Assembly (NCBI GenBank): GCA_001986395.2
Contig: MQVO02000028.1
Location: 305,478 to 369,477, forward strand
DNA from: Irpex lacteus
Lineage: Eukaryota > Basidiomycota > Agaricomycetes > Polyporales > Irpicaceae
Direction of reading: 5' to 3'
DNA: 64,000 nt
The notes beneath the pieces were generated by a model. It was not told where the DNA came from and made no database searches. It saw only the letters and a list, made by a program, of their open reading frames with translations. The stretch's first letter is position 1. Each line of letters starts with the position of its first letter. Shown piece by piece: positions 25,171-37,257 of the stretch. A program made the position numbers and the translations under genes.

Positions 25171-27105
25171 GTGCCAGTGGCCCTGCAGCAACGGTGGTGA
25201 ATGAGCATTGCGGTAAATATCTCGTCTCTCATGCAACGGTGGCTCCCAACATATCTGATTCCCAGGCCACAGCACTTCCATTCCGACGATGGCAACCTCG
25301 TCGTATTCAGATCTTGTCAGCTTCCCCGAGTTCGTGTCCTACCTGAAGCTTCAGTAAGTGATATTCGTTACCTGCTACTACTATGCAAATGAATGTCATG
25401 TTTCTTGCTCCTTTAGGCACACGGCGAACTACTTTAGAATAGCAGCTATCGGTGAGCACGTCTTTTACGCTTGCTTATGCTGGCTAACAATATCGACGGT
25501 TAAGCTCTGTCTGTTTACGAGTATGCCATAACGTTGCCTCAGGAAAGAAGGCTCATGTGGCAACGAAAACTCTCGTTGGCATCTGTACTCTTTTTCGTCA
25601 ATCGGTACGCCATCATCCTCGAAAATGCCCTCATGCTTGCGTCTATGGCAATATGGGCGGGACCGGATACTTCTCTCGCCAACCGCGTAAGTGGAAATAT
25701 ACCCTTACATACGATTCCTGAGCTGACTCAAAATGTTTAGACGTGAGTGTATATAACGTCCCTATCGCTATTTCTGCTGACATGAATTCTATGTGATACA
25801 GATGTGCTGTAATGTCCAGAGTGGCTATCGTCTGTGGATGTCTCATCATTCTCTCACTTACTGGTAAGTGTATCACTGCCAGCTCGTAGTACCGTTATCC
25901 GCTCTTATCGTGCATACTTGACAGTGTTTGCATCGGTTCGTACCTACGTACTCTCGCACCAAAACAAGTGGATATTCGCCATTGTCTTGTTCCTTGGGCT
26001 TATCAAGCCCATCTGTGCCATCGTACGTACTTCGACTTGTCAGAGGGTAGCTATCATGCGGCTGACCAGTCGTGATCCTGCCGAATCAGTACCTTATATC
26101 GAGGATAAAACTACCTGTACAAGATCCATACTCAACGCACAGCTGCCTATTCTACGCCAATGTGCCCTCAGTCGGTCATATGTTGGAATCTACACCTAAT
26201 GCAATACTGTACGCATCTCATGCTTGCTCATCACCCGGATCTTACTCACGCTCAGGGTATATAGGAGTACGTCTTATTAGTCTCCCTCGCTGATCCTTGG
26301 CCCAGCTCATCTACTATGTTAAAGACTGGCTGTCAAGTACCAGTTACTTCACGTTCGAGTCTGTCGTCCTAGGGCTGACCTGGGCAAAGACGCTCCCAGC
26401 GCTGCGGGTGCTGAGGAGCACGAAAATAGGATTGAGGCAGAGCCTATTTTATATCATGTCTCGAGACGGTCAGTCTCTTTCATCTGGCCAGTGCCGTACC
26501 AGCTACTCACACTAACCGATCACTTGCTTGCACAATCTTGAACTATCAACAGGAACGTCCCAGTTTGTGTGAGTGTTGACTTACAATCTCACTGTCACCA
26601 CCATCTAATACGATCAATTTCAGCGTGCTCCTCGCGGTGAACGTAGTGAGCATACTGTCCTACGTGTGGCAGGTACGTGGCCCTTCCGTCCTACCGAATA
26701 TTGCATGCCCAAAGCTTATTCAACACGCCTTCATCAGCCGCTTTACTTCCCATTAATCCTGAGCGACACGTAAGTCCTCCTTTTGTATCCTCTCTTATGT
26801 ATTCGTGAATCGTGGTGTCTAACTTAACTTCAGGATTGTATCCATCGCCATCTCAAGATTCATCCTCAATCTACGAAGGTACTCTCGGGAACTACCAGAT
26901 ACCGTCGACGACGCGCGTCGTGGTGCCTTCTCTGCCTCGGATATGTCTGTGGTGCGGTTCGGGAACGCGGAGAGGGACTCGCTCTCACTCTCACCAGCAT
27001 AGGGCGCTCTCACCGAGCGCAGAGTATCCTTTGTCATTAAGAGATGGTAGTATAAATTGCACAGGACATAATCACGTTTCGAGATGAATTATACAGCACG
27101 AATAG
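24769..27105 (+). repeat. Segmental duplication, copy 2
   Basis: Direct copy of 17463-19760, about 7.3 kb downstream, carrying the unidentified fragment (24745-25170) and gene E2. It retains about 79 bp missing from copy 1 near 26270-26350. The left boundary falls inside TTTCTGGCCGACATG. Upstream of the boundary copy 2 continues with a partial repeat of the fragment's second exon. Confidence 0.85.
25289..27002 (+). CDS. DUF6533-type multi-pass membrane protein (gene E2)
   Basis: The more complete copy of the E pair. ATG 25289 begins the same in-phase exon series as E1 (an exon of 65 nt, one of 35 nt, one of 182 nt), encoding VYEYAITLPQERRLMWQRK and LFFVNRY. Later blocks are FASVRTYVLSHQNKWIFAIV, DWLSSTSYFTFESVVLGLTW with AKTLPALRV ending SRDG, GTSQFV, LLAVNVVSILSYVWQ, PLYFPLILSDT, and a last exon SIAISRFILNLRRYSREL ending at TAG 27000-27002. 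In E2 the usual LWNRN after the helix is LSHQN, a difference from E1 and other family members. The junction after exon 3 is unresolved. Function unknown. Confidence 0.7.
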
Positions 27106-27229
27106 GACAGATATTTTCCGTCATACGTGTCAGTAACGCTTGGATACAATAAACATATCGTAGAGCTAGCTGCGTCTGCTGCTCCCTCGCTTGATGATAA
27201 TCGAACACCACGAAAATGATGGCAACCCG

Positions 27230-29038
27230 TCATGCGGTAAGAGCAGCTGAGCCACATGAATCCTCAGACCTTTGAGCTTCTGCAAAGCAGATGTTCGAAA
27301 CCCCGGACACGCGACGGAGTAGGCCATCGTCGTCGACTTTCTGCGCCACGTTGGGGTCTTCTCTAAGATCGAGAATGAACCTCGAGAGCAGAATGGATGC
27401 GAGTCTAAGGGTGAGAGATGAGAGAGGATGAGTTCTGACTCTGGCGTATGGTGTGGCAGAGTTCGAGAAAGCTCGAGTTCAGGACCCACATTATGACGAA
27501 GACCTCGGTATCACCGGCTGTCTGTAGATTGAAGAGTGATCAGTGAGTCAGACTTGTGTACGATGGCTTATCGCAAGCCACGTACGGGCGAGACCGATCC
27601 GAGTAAATTGAGCACGGTCGTGATTAAAACCACTCTGCAAAACCCTTTCTTAGTCTGGTCGTACGTCGTGAGCCATGCTAGAAGTTCTCACGTGAATTGG
27701 AGTGTACCTGAAATAGTAGCAGATAGCTTAGCGTAGTTGGTAATGACTATGCGGGCACGGTGAGACAGGACTAGACTTGCCGTTGTATAGAATACAGTGC
27801 GAGATGAGGGATCCGGTGCTGAGGCTGTGATGCCTTAGTCGACGCACGACGGGGATAGTCTTCGCCCAAGTTAACGACAAGGTGATGCATTCGAAGAGAA
27901 TGATGCTGCACCGCCCGACTGTGTCTGTTCCGTCCCAAATAAGCGGGATCATCCTTGGCGAACAACATAGCTGAGCTGGTCGAACATACAGCTGTTAATT
28001 GTGTTCGTTATCAGTTGACAGTCTTCGTATGATAGGCATGACAAGTGATATTACGCACAAATTGTTATAGGACTCGATTGCCGAGTGACTTCCATCTGCG
28101 GGAAAGTAGTTCTCCTTGTAACAGCCGGTGGATCCACTACCAACGTGCGACGTATATGTGCTGACCACATCGCTGTACTATGAGAGTCATCGTTGGGTCA
28201 ACGGTAGTACGGTATATCGGACAGTCTCCAAACGTATACTACTCACGATAGCACCGATGGGGAATATGAGTCCTGGTAATAGAACACATGCGAACACTGT
28301 CCAGTTCTTGTCCCATATTGCGTACGTTCGAAGAGCTGCAAAGACTGATAGAAAGCAATATTATAAGCATAAGTCAGCGTCATCGTACTTAATAGGAGAT
28401 CCGGATGGTGTAGTACGTACATGCAAACATAAGGTACATGATATCTTCGCAGAGGTCACCGATCCTGCTGGTAACGTTGCAGCTATAAATGACGTACTTG
28501 TATGTCAGTGAACTGCAGGATGTATTCACGAAAAACCGTATGCCGGAACACTCAACATCTACAAAGATCCTCAGTCAAGGTCAGATCACCCCCGCATTCA
28601 TACGTGATTACGCACATTATTCGCTCTATGTTCATTGACATTGCCCCACGCGGCTAACTGTACGAGACCGGAGGCAGCATAACACAGACATGCATAACGG
28701 TTGATTATGAATAGGAGCATCACGGGAGATACCCTCCGTCGCCACACGCGTGTGATCTCCGATTCAAACGTCGCCACATGCTCAAATATGCAGAGAACTG
28801 GAAAGGTGTTGGTACAGTGGGTTAGTTCTGAATAAGACGTGGAGATTATCGTGACGGAGTGCGTACCGAAGGCAGATATTTGGAAGCAGTTGGCGATGTG
28901 ACTAAGCGATGCAAGTTAGAGCAGAATCATTGCTACATCATGATATGAGCTATTCGCGACTCACTCGACTCCCCAGACATCCATAAACCCTCCGACGCCC
29001 GAGATCGGCGTTATTTTTGTTGAAGTTACAAATGCCAT
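27230..29038 (-). CDS. DUF6533-type multi-pass membrane protein (gene H)
   Basis: Minus-strand gene of the H/I/J/K subgroup, which shares an N-terminal GGFM(N/D/T)VWGV motif. The start at 29038 gives MAFVTSTKITPISGVGGFMD. Exon 3 (about 28633-28810) reads CIFEHVATFESEITRVWRRR and LLFIINRY. Later blocks are FAALRTYAIWDKNWTVFACV, IILFECITLSLTWAKTIPVV ending ILYNG, RVVLITTVLNLLGSVSP, TAGDTEVFVIM, and the last exon LASILLSRFILDLREDPNV, ending at TGA 27230-27232. The intron after YNG begins GCAAGT, a GC donor also seen in I and J. I see no disabling change in the parts I could read. Function unknown. Confidence 0.7.
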
Positions 29039-29735
29039 CTAGGATCCGAGTCGTCTGGGTCAGGAAAATAAGGGACTAGCGAGAAAATCTTCAAAACACA
29101 TATATGTACACGTACCTCAAGCTTCTCCCGGGCCTCACAGCCTCTGTCTCTGTGCATTCGACAGCGATGGCGACATGCGACGTCCAGTACGTACTCCATC
29201 AACAACATCCAAAGGTTCTTCAAGTTCAGGGGCGCTCGTGATGACGTACACCATGAGGTGACGAACAAGTGAGCGAGACACCCTCTCCCCAAACATAGCC
29301 CTCATCTAATAACCTACTGGACCTCGCAGCCGCCTCAATGGAAATTGGGAGTCGGAATCGGATTCTCCGGTTCAATTTGCGTTGAACTCGGAGCGCGTAC
29401 CTGGGAGACGCGGTATACTGCAATATTGACGCAGTGACCGTGGCATGCCCCATGAAGATGCACAGCAGATAAGTATGGCGAGCGGACTGACTGAGGTCGA
29501 GCTTGAGAAACATATTGAGAGGCGGTCGATCAAGAAGTCATCATGCGGGAAGTTTTTCTGAGAAGAGGGACCGTCAAGTGCCAACTTATTGGCAGAGGCG
29601 GTAATATATGTGCGCGTGAGCCTGTGAACCGACTTGGATGAAATCAGCCAGAAGAAGAGACCGCCGGTCGTTTAGTAGCCGTAACTGAGGAAGAGGATCA
29701 GTATATCAATAGACAGACCCTCAGCCGACACAGCA
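29039..29735. other. Gene-free stretch upstream of gene H
   Basis: Only minus-strand open frames of 70-95 codons without recognisable domains. It presumably includes the promoter of gene H, which reads leftward. Confidence 0.35.
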
Positions 29736-30200
29736 TAGCTGCATACCGTGAAAGCATATGATCTTTTCTCCATTCCTACCACCTTTTCCCCCTTCTAACC
29801 CGATCGGACTGATGGTTGCACACGGGCCTAAGTGGGCGAGTTCCTTCCTCTCTGCCAGTAGATGCCTTTGTATCCGGACTTCGTGAGGTAGGGGTTCACT
29901 TGGACTTGAGAGTGTAGAACCGCGTCAAAACTTCGATGAAGAGACAGGAGAGAATGAAATAAACGTACGACATTCGAATCTGTGCGAGTGGGAGGAGGCC
30001 TCTCTCTGAGTCTGCAGAGACAGAAAACGTTCTCTGAGGTGGTGTGTCGGAGACATGTATGATCAAGTAAATAATAGTATTTAGGCGATGAGATATCCGG
30101 CAAGCTGTAACACTCGCTGGCGTTGTGCGGGCGGTTTTCGGTTTACCAAGGGGTAGCGAGGATATTTTTCGTACGGCACGTATCATACGCACACTGAACA
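29736..30200 (-). repeat. DUF6533 3'-flank repeat, copy 1 (downstream of I)
   Basis: Reverse-complement homologue of 36160-36590 and of 39060-39330. Shared landmarks include TCCGGATACAAAGG, a GAAGGGG...GGAATGGA...AAAGAT tract and CGCCCGCACAAC. In copies 1 and 3 it lies directly downstream of a DUF6533 stop codon (genes I and J), so it is the ancestral 3' flank of that subgroup, duplicated with the genes. Confidence 0.8.
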
Positions 30201-30280
30201 CGATGAATTCGGAGAACTATCTGCCTTCGCTGTTCGTCAGACTATCGACAGCCGACAACTGTGCAACTACACCATCGACG

Positions 30281-31924
30281 TCAGCCGTCACGGATCGTAG
30301 AGTCTTCCACATCACCAGGGTCCTGAGCATCCGCAAAGGCGATATTGGAAAATCCCGGTACCCGAATGAGGAGGCTGTCATCACCCTGCTCTTCCGCGCC
30401 CTGCCTGAGATCGAGGATGAACCTCGAGATGAGGATGGACGTGAGTCTATCAAGGGGTGTGGTGAGATAAGATACTCAGCTTGGGACAGAGGAGGGTAAC
30501 GGAGACCTACACTATGGTCAGTATGCCAATACCGCTAGCCACCTAGCAATGATATACCGTGTTATCAAGCTATAGAGGTAGTATAATAAGATACGTACGA
30601 GCGACTGAGACTGCACCCCAAGTAAACCCGCTGCGATAGTGATCAATATCGCTCTAAACTCCGCTCAACCTGCGTGTATGTGGAGTCATACCGTGATCTC
30701 TTACGTGAAATGGATTGTACCTGAAGAAGCATACTCGGAGTGAGTTGTGATAGGAAAATGTTGAGATACAGCGGACTTGCCGTTATATAGAAGACAACGC
30801 GATAGGAGGAACGCGTTGGCGGAGTTATTGCGCCTTAGGTGGCGAACGACGGGAATGGTCTTCACCCATGTTAATGACACTGTGATGCATTCAAACAGGA
30901 TAGTCGCACAGGATCCCACCAAATCTGTGACGTTTCGAGTGAGAAGCGTACGGTGAAGTTAATATAATAATTTATTACCTACAGCTGCGGCTTCTGTGCG
31001 TATGCATGCTGATTATTGCATAAGAAGTCGTTTGAAGACTCACAGAACATCATACGTCCCAATTCTTGCGGCTTCGTGTGCGGAAATCTTGATACCCACA
31101 TAACAGCCCATGTAGGCCCCGTATACACTCATCACGGAAAGATACTGTGGGACGTTCAAAAAACATACGTTGTCTTGTCTTGAATATCTAATACTCACCA
31201 TAGACCCAATCGGATAGAGCGATCCCGACAAAAGAATGCATGCAAACACTTTCTGATTGCTGTCCCATACTGCATACGTCCGTAGAGCGGCAAATACTAA
31301 TAGAAAGTAGTATTGTGCGTCGTCAGCATCGGCTGAGATGAGAAGGTAGGCGGTGCGACATACGTGCGAAACCGAAGTACATGATAATCCCGCATATATC
31401 TTTGACTCTCCTTGAAACGCTGCAACTAAGTCCTACATTAGCTTATAGCATCGGTGAGAACAACGTTTGCACTCAACACCTAGCGACTCAGCTTACCGCA
31501 CACTTCATAATTCGGTTACTCACTTTGTCTGCCGTGTCAGCATTAACATCCCCCCAAGCGACAAGGTCCGCTGTATAGCACAGACACACGTATCGATTAA
31601 CCACGAACAGGAGCGTCACGAGAGACACTCCGTTTCCATATGCGCTCAATCTCCATATTGAACGTCAGGAAATGCTCATATACGCAGAACGCTGCAAAAA
31701 ATTAATATTCAGCGCGGGTTCTTCAAAGTAATTTGAAGAAAGAAAAAATCAGAGAACGTACAGAATATGGATATTTGGAAGCAGTTGAATACGTGACTGG
31801 ATAATGCCCGTTAGAGGTGTCAGTGTGCGTAACGGCCAATGATGCTTCACATGACTCCCCAGACGGTCATGAACCCTCCAATCGCCGACTCTGAGGATAT
31901 GGTCGTCGTCGCGTTTGATGACAT
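30281..31924 (-). pseudogene. DUF6533-type gene I with a frameshift in exon 3
   Basis: Start at 31924 (MSSNATTTISSESAIGGFMT, ending VWGV at a GTGAAG donor). Exon 3 (about 31515-31690) reads CVYEHFLTFNMEIERIWKR, but near 31620 two bases are missing relative to genes H, J and K, so the frame breaks and hits a stop within about 10 codons. The same exon also lacks about 12 nt further on (LCYTADLVAWG where H has LCYAASGLVQLAAWG). Later blocks remain readable: FACILLSGSLYPIGSMV, ILFECITVSLTWVKTIPVV ending LLYNG with a GCAAGT donor, and LTSILISRFILDLRQ ending VEDSTIRDG at 30281-30283. Gene J has almost the same tail (VDDSTIRDG), so I and J are close relatives. A sequencing error could mimic the frameshift. 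Confidence 0.7.
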
Positions 31925-32180
31925 CTAAGAGTGTGACGGTGTATAGGATTTGAAGATGAGTATGGAGTCGAATACGAAGGATGGGCGGGTGGACTGACCT
32001 TTTATAACACTGGACCGCTGGTTTAGATTCAGTCGCAGAACCTTCACCGAAATTCTGAGTGCGATGGTAGAGCGACATCACAGTAAATCATTGTTTCGTT
32101 CGACTGTGATCGTAGAATGTAAGGCCCACAGCAGCGTTTTGGCGTCCATCTTGTCAGGCACCAGCGACGTAGCCACGAAG
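31925..32180. other. Upstream region of gene I
   Basis: No recognisable gene; probably the former promoter region of minus-strand gene I. Confidence 0.3.
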
Positions 32181-32182
32181 CA

Positions 32183-32190
32183 TATATAAA
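32183..32190 (+). promoter_or_regulatory. TATA-like site upstream of a very short ORF
   Basis: TATATAAA lies 51 bp before an ATG at 32241 that opens a 23-codon frame (to TGA 32310-32312). The spacing is what a fungal promoter would show, but the ORF is too short to judge and I do not call it a gene. Confidence 0.25.
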
Positions 32191-32769
32191 AGCCTGATGG
32201 GACCGCTGATCCCATCGCTAAGTCGAGTTCTGAGTCCTTGATGTACTACGCACTCCTCGTCTCCGCTCTCCAGTACTCCTCGCGCCTGCACAACACACCG
32301 ACAGCTTGTTGAGCACGGGCTACGAGCAAGACACCTACGAGCTCAAACGACGTCGTCAGTCACAGCACTGGTTATGCTCGTACTACGAGGGGAGCCTCAG
32401 CCCACAGTCTCAGAAGCGACGAAGGAGGCCTGGGGAAGCACGGTCGAGGTGACATGGGCTGGGAGCAGTGTGACAACACGGAGAAGCGACCGACGCAATT
32501 AATCGTCGACGTCCATGAACGAGGGTGATGTTGGCGAGAGGCAAGAGGTGGGAGAGACGGGCCGGCTCGAGGGGCGATGACGCGTGACGTCAGAGTTGTG
32601 TGTCTCTCAGAACGGTAGTGGTAGGTGCACGTCTGGCAGACGCGTCGATGCGACTTGCAGGTGACCGTCATCGCTGTCTGGTCTGTCTGCTTCCTCGTTA
32701 TAACGTTATCGATTTTCATCCAGCTTCAAGAACCCACCTCTTATGCCCGTCTGCTCATTCTGCTTTAAT

Positions 32770-33550
32770 CGTCACGCGTCACACCTCGCTTTACCTCAGC
32801 TAGTTCCAATGCGTCTCTCCGACCCATCCACGTACCCAAACACTCAGCACGTATCCAGCCACTGCGCTCTAGGAATCCCGTGAGAATAGACCGCGAACGA
32901 CACTATGTCGACCACTCGGCAAGCGTACGCATATAAGTATGTTCGTTTGTGTGTCGACGTGCCCAGCTGTCCTCGTCGTCATCGTTAGTGCTCGATGTGC
33001 TCATGCACGTGAGAGGACGGATTAAGTGGGATGCAGGTAGGGGGTTGGAGCTCTACCTCGGAGCGACCAGGTTACAAGTGCGTCTTCTCCCTGTCTTGTT
33101 TGCTGTATTCTCTCGAACTTTAGCTGACTATTAGAGCCGCTTCATCATCGAGTCACTCTAGCTACCGCTAGATGACCGTCACATTCGCCTGAAATTTCTC
33201 TTCAACCCGCCTCAATACACTCCTTCTGCTCCAATCTTCACACGCTACTCTACCTCCGCTAGCTTCCAATGCGTCTCTCTCCGACCCATCCACGTACCTA
33301 GGTACACAGCACGTATCTACCCACTGGCGGACTCGAGGAATCCACTGGCGGACTCGAGGAATCTCATGTAAATCGACCGCGAACGACGACTATGACGACC
33401 ACTTGACGAGCGTATGCATATACCTATGTTTGTTTGTGTGTCGTCTTGATCATCGTGGTCGTTAGTGCTCGATGTGAGAGGACGATTTGGGTGGGATGGA
33501 GGGCTCTAGTTTGGAGTGGCGAGGTCTCAGGTGCGTCTACTTATTGTCTG
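32770..33550 (+). repeat. Degenerate tandem duplication with about 460-bp period
   Basis: 32770-33090 and 33236-33550 are homologous. Both contain CCGACCCATCCACGTACC, GACCGCGAACGAC, TTAGTGCTCGATGTG and a GAGAGGACG tract in the same order. The second copy carries an extra local 21-bp tandem (ACTGGCGGACTCGAGGAATC-like, 33320-33361). A third weaker echo may lie near 33850-33930. No coding potential seen. Confidence 0.7.
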
Positions 33551-36159
33551 CTATCACACCCTCTTCTGACATAACCATCCATCCAAGCCAGCCACGACTA
33601 TTCTTAAAGCAACCACTTCATCATCAAATCCCCACCGACTCGGATGCCAGTGTGCTTCCTCCTCACACGTTCGGGCGCAGCGCTCGCCCACGACTTTAGA
33701 GCCTCTTCTCGAGCTGTTTCTTTCCGCTGAGCGCACCCATGCAGCCTCAAATTATCCCTCAACGTTCAACGTTCAACACTTTCAAGTACTTATACGTGCC
33801 GAGTGATCGAATGCTACGTGTCTTCATGCTCTCGTCATTGTTACTGACCGACTACATACCACTGTGGAGTCTGGACGAGTGAGGGTCGAGAGGGCACGGA
33901 TGGATGTATCATCGTGGAATGGCGAGGTACGTCGTCCCATCCTGTCCCAGTCGGCATACTCTCATACTGACCGTTCAAACCTTTCAGCTCAGACACAACG
34001 ACGAAAATGACAAGATTCTCACGAACGATACTACGTACGTAGCTCTTGCCGTTAATCTTGTCGACCTGCTTTCTATTTTCACGAGCTCATAGTACGCACA
34101 GGACCTCTGAAGTTCTGGTTGACCATCCTCTTGATTAACTTTACTGGGCAAATCCAATTGCGTTCGTGACGGCTAAAGAACCTGCTCCGTGTTTGGTGCG
34201 TACATATCCATTCGCATTTTGAGGCCCACGCATCTATGCTGGTTCAAGCTGCTGGATGCTGGACACCCCCTCCCCATCTCCTCAAAAATGAAATAGGGAG
34301 ATCAACGTTAGTCTCGAGTACGTGTCTCGACCGGTATCACCAATGATCAGTTTACTTACGTTCCCGCCATTATGATGCCTCTAGCATACACTGGCACCCA
34401 GGACAAACGACGTCACGGCACGGACAGTTCACAGTGACTACTAGGAGTCGTGTATCCTTTGCCGATAAAGGTACGTCCACCTACTCTCATCCTCTCATCC
34501 GCCGCCATACCTTCTCATACCGTCCTGTACTATTGAAGCCAGCCACTTCAACATCAGGTAGTCTCTCCTCAATCATCCACAACCTCGATGCTCGTCTTCG
34601 GACCACGCACCCAGCCTGAGCCCCAGATCCCTTTTACAGAACGTCCGTGCTTAGGCTTAGTGATCGAGGGCTCCACTCTTATGCTACCTCACGCTACCAC
34701 GCGCACGCACAGGTGCTATAGCGCCATCGTATCGCAGTTCCCCAATTTGTAGAGAAGCCTGGGAGGTGTAGAGTGAGGACTGAGCAGGAAGGAGAAGTAG
34801 GAAGGGAGGAATGACGGTCTCTGTCTTTGGCCGAGTCGGAAGGGTATCTTATCCAGTCGTGCGTCTCACACACTTATGAGATACGAAGTACTACGAACGC
34901 TCATATATAGGCATTCGCCCACCTCTTTCTCACCTCAGGTTTCGTTGAGAATCTTGCCGGGCCAACTTTTCTCAGTCCCTTACCCGTTCACCATTCACGC
35001 CCCGCGGATGTTCCCCGGAGCAGACTCGGCCCAAAGTGTCTGCGATGTTCCCTCCCGAGTACTCTGACGTCCTACGTGCAATATAGGAGAGGTGAGGAGA
35101 ACACAGAGAACAGAGAGGTTGTGGTGACGAGGTGTGTCTACCGTCCCGTTCGTAGTATTGACATGACTTTCCTGAACTCACTAATTGTGCGGACATCTTA
35201 TCGTGAGTTGGACACACATACACCACGTCCACACACACTTTCAATACGCTCGTAGTCAACCTCAGGCACGCGTAAGTAACACCGATCGAACCTCACCGCA
35301 CTCACTTACGTGTCCGTGTCGCAGTTGATCAGTGGACCAGAAGGCGTAGGAGGAGCGGAATAAGCTGGATGATTGAGAAGAGGAAGATGTCATATGATCA
35401 ATATCTGCATGCATCATGATATGGGAAGGACGGTACGTCGACGTCGACGTAGACGTCACCATTATCACTCTCTCTGTTCCGCTTCTCAACGATCATTGCC
35501 ACTACGAGGCATAATATAAAGCTAACGGTAGTGTTGCCATCCCTCCCTAATGGGTGCCGCAGGACCATGGACCATGGAGCATCACGGGCCTCCTCAAGCT
35601 CAGACTGGCTCGTCTTGCCACCTCCAAGTGCAACGTTCAGTATTCAATCTCTATTCGATTTCGAGGGTCCCATCAAACACATTCAGCTGTGTTCGTTACG
35701 TCCAAATAATTCGCTCGATTTTTGTTGCGTGCATACGGTACGTATGTTTTCGCGTTCCTTTCGACGTTCACGCCCTCACGCATCTGTAACAGTTACTGGT
35801 CAACAATCCCTTTCGCATCCTCTCCCCGCACATTGAGCCCGGAGATCCGCCTCTCAGTACGTGTATCGATTGATATCATCACATTCTCAGTCCACTCACC
35901 CGCCATGCCTCTAGCATACATCTGTGTCATGTGACGCTCCAATTTGAGCTCGCAAAGCTCGGATGGCAGGCAACGCAGAAACTGACTAGTTGCGTGTTCT
36001 TTGCATCTGACAACAGTGAACACAGGTATTTCGACACTTTTTTGAACGAGGTATGCACAAGTACAAGCTTCAAGGCGCGTTACACTGAACCCGTCTTTCA
36101 TCTTTCACTCAGGCTGATCACTCTCGAGATGACTGTTGAAGATGACGGCGAAGTTCGGG
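33551..36159. other. Gene-free stretch between DUF6533 genes I and J
   Basis: No gene recognised. Short segments recur within it: CCGCCATTATGATGCCTCTAGCATACA-like sequence near 34365 resembles CGCCATGCCTCTAGCATACA near 35900. This suggests decayed local duplications. Open frames are all short. Confidence 0.35.
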
Positions 36160-36590
36160 AACACAGGCTCAGCATGCGCATGATACGTGCCATGGGGGAT
36201 CTCCTCCGATAACCGCCCGCACAACACCAGCGAGCGTTGCAGCTTGCCGGATATCTCATCGCCTGAATACTTCTGCTCAATCATATATGTCTCCGACACA
36301 CCACCTCGGAGAACGTTTTCTGCGTAGTATGCAGACACTCAGAGGCCTCTTCCTACTCGCACAAATTCGGACGTCGTACGTTGATTTCATTCCCTCCTGT
36401 CTCTTCATCTTCAAAACTGACACGGTTCTACATACACTCTCAGGTCCGAACAAACGTCCACCGTCCACTCACGAAATCCGGATACAAAGGCCCGTGTGCA
36501 ACCCACTCCGATCACGTTAGAAGGGGTGGTAGGAATGGAAAAAAGATTGCATATTTTCACAGTATGCATGTATGCTGGCTCGGAGGGTCC
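36160..36590 (+). repeat. DUF6533 3'-flank repeat, copy 2 (orphan)
   Basis: Homologous to the 3' flanks of genes I (29736-30200, inverted) and J (39060-39330), but no DUF6533 gene precedes it. It lacks about 30 bp just after TCCGGATACAAAGG that copies 1 and 3 keep. It most likely marks the site of a lost gene copy. Confidence 0.75.
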
Positions 36591-37257
36591 AACGCAATTA
36601 ATCGTTAACGTCCATAAACGAGGGTGATGTTAGCAAGAATCAAGAGACAAGAACAGAGGCGGCCCGGCTCGAAGGACGGAGGAGTCATGCGTTCCCTCTC
36701 AGAATGCCAAGTAAGTGCTTATACCGGCGGTCGCCGTCGGTCTACTTCCGAGTTCTCACTCAAACATCCAATATTCAATGCCTCTTCAGATCGTTTGCTC
36801 ATTGTGATCTGCTCGTGAATAAGGTAGCATGCGACTCAAGCAGTCGCCTCGCGAGATTCCTTTCGAAGACGGACGATGGCGAACAGACTCAACCGCCGGC
36901 GACGATCAAGTCACGCAGGTGATGTCCGCAGAACACGAATAGTAATCGCTTGTCTAGTCTATACGTATTATGCCTCCCGTGAGCGATGTGGCTCATCACG
37001 CAAATACAAGGACCAGCACAAGAGTCCGGTCGGGGCGCGGGGCATCCCTAATCGGGCAACGACGAGTACTTAAGCTTGACGAGAACCGCGGGTACTATCT
37101 GGGGAACGCAGCGTTGCTGTTTCCTGCGGCGTCGGCATCGCTTCGGGGCTGTGCTGAAAAGGTACTTATATATGCGTAAGGACCGTGACGCTCCCTGGCT
37201 TCTGTTATACATGAACACAGTGACTCATCTGCCACAACTTCTGCACAGTGCCAGTGG

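Larger units (their letters stand above)
32493..36710 (+). repeat. Dispersed repeat pair (32493-32610 and 36591-36710)
   Basis: Two direct copies of a roughly 115-bp segment, beginning CGCAATTAATCGT and continuing ACGAGGGTGATGTT, then CGGCTCGA. They are about 4.1 kb apart. The coordinates here span both copies; only the ends listed in the call are repeated. Neither has a recognised function. Confidence 0.65.

Noticed and set aside
17983..27002. Frame break between exons 3 and 4 as proof that E1 and E2 are pseudogenes
   Set aside because: The same phase problem appears in otherwise intact paralogues (such as G), so it more likely reflects a missed small exon.
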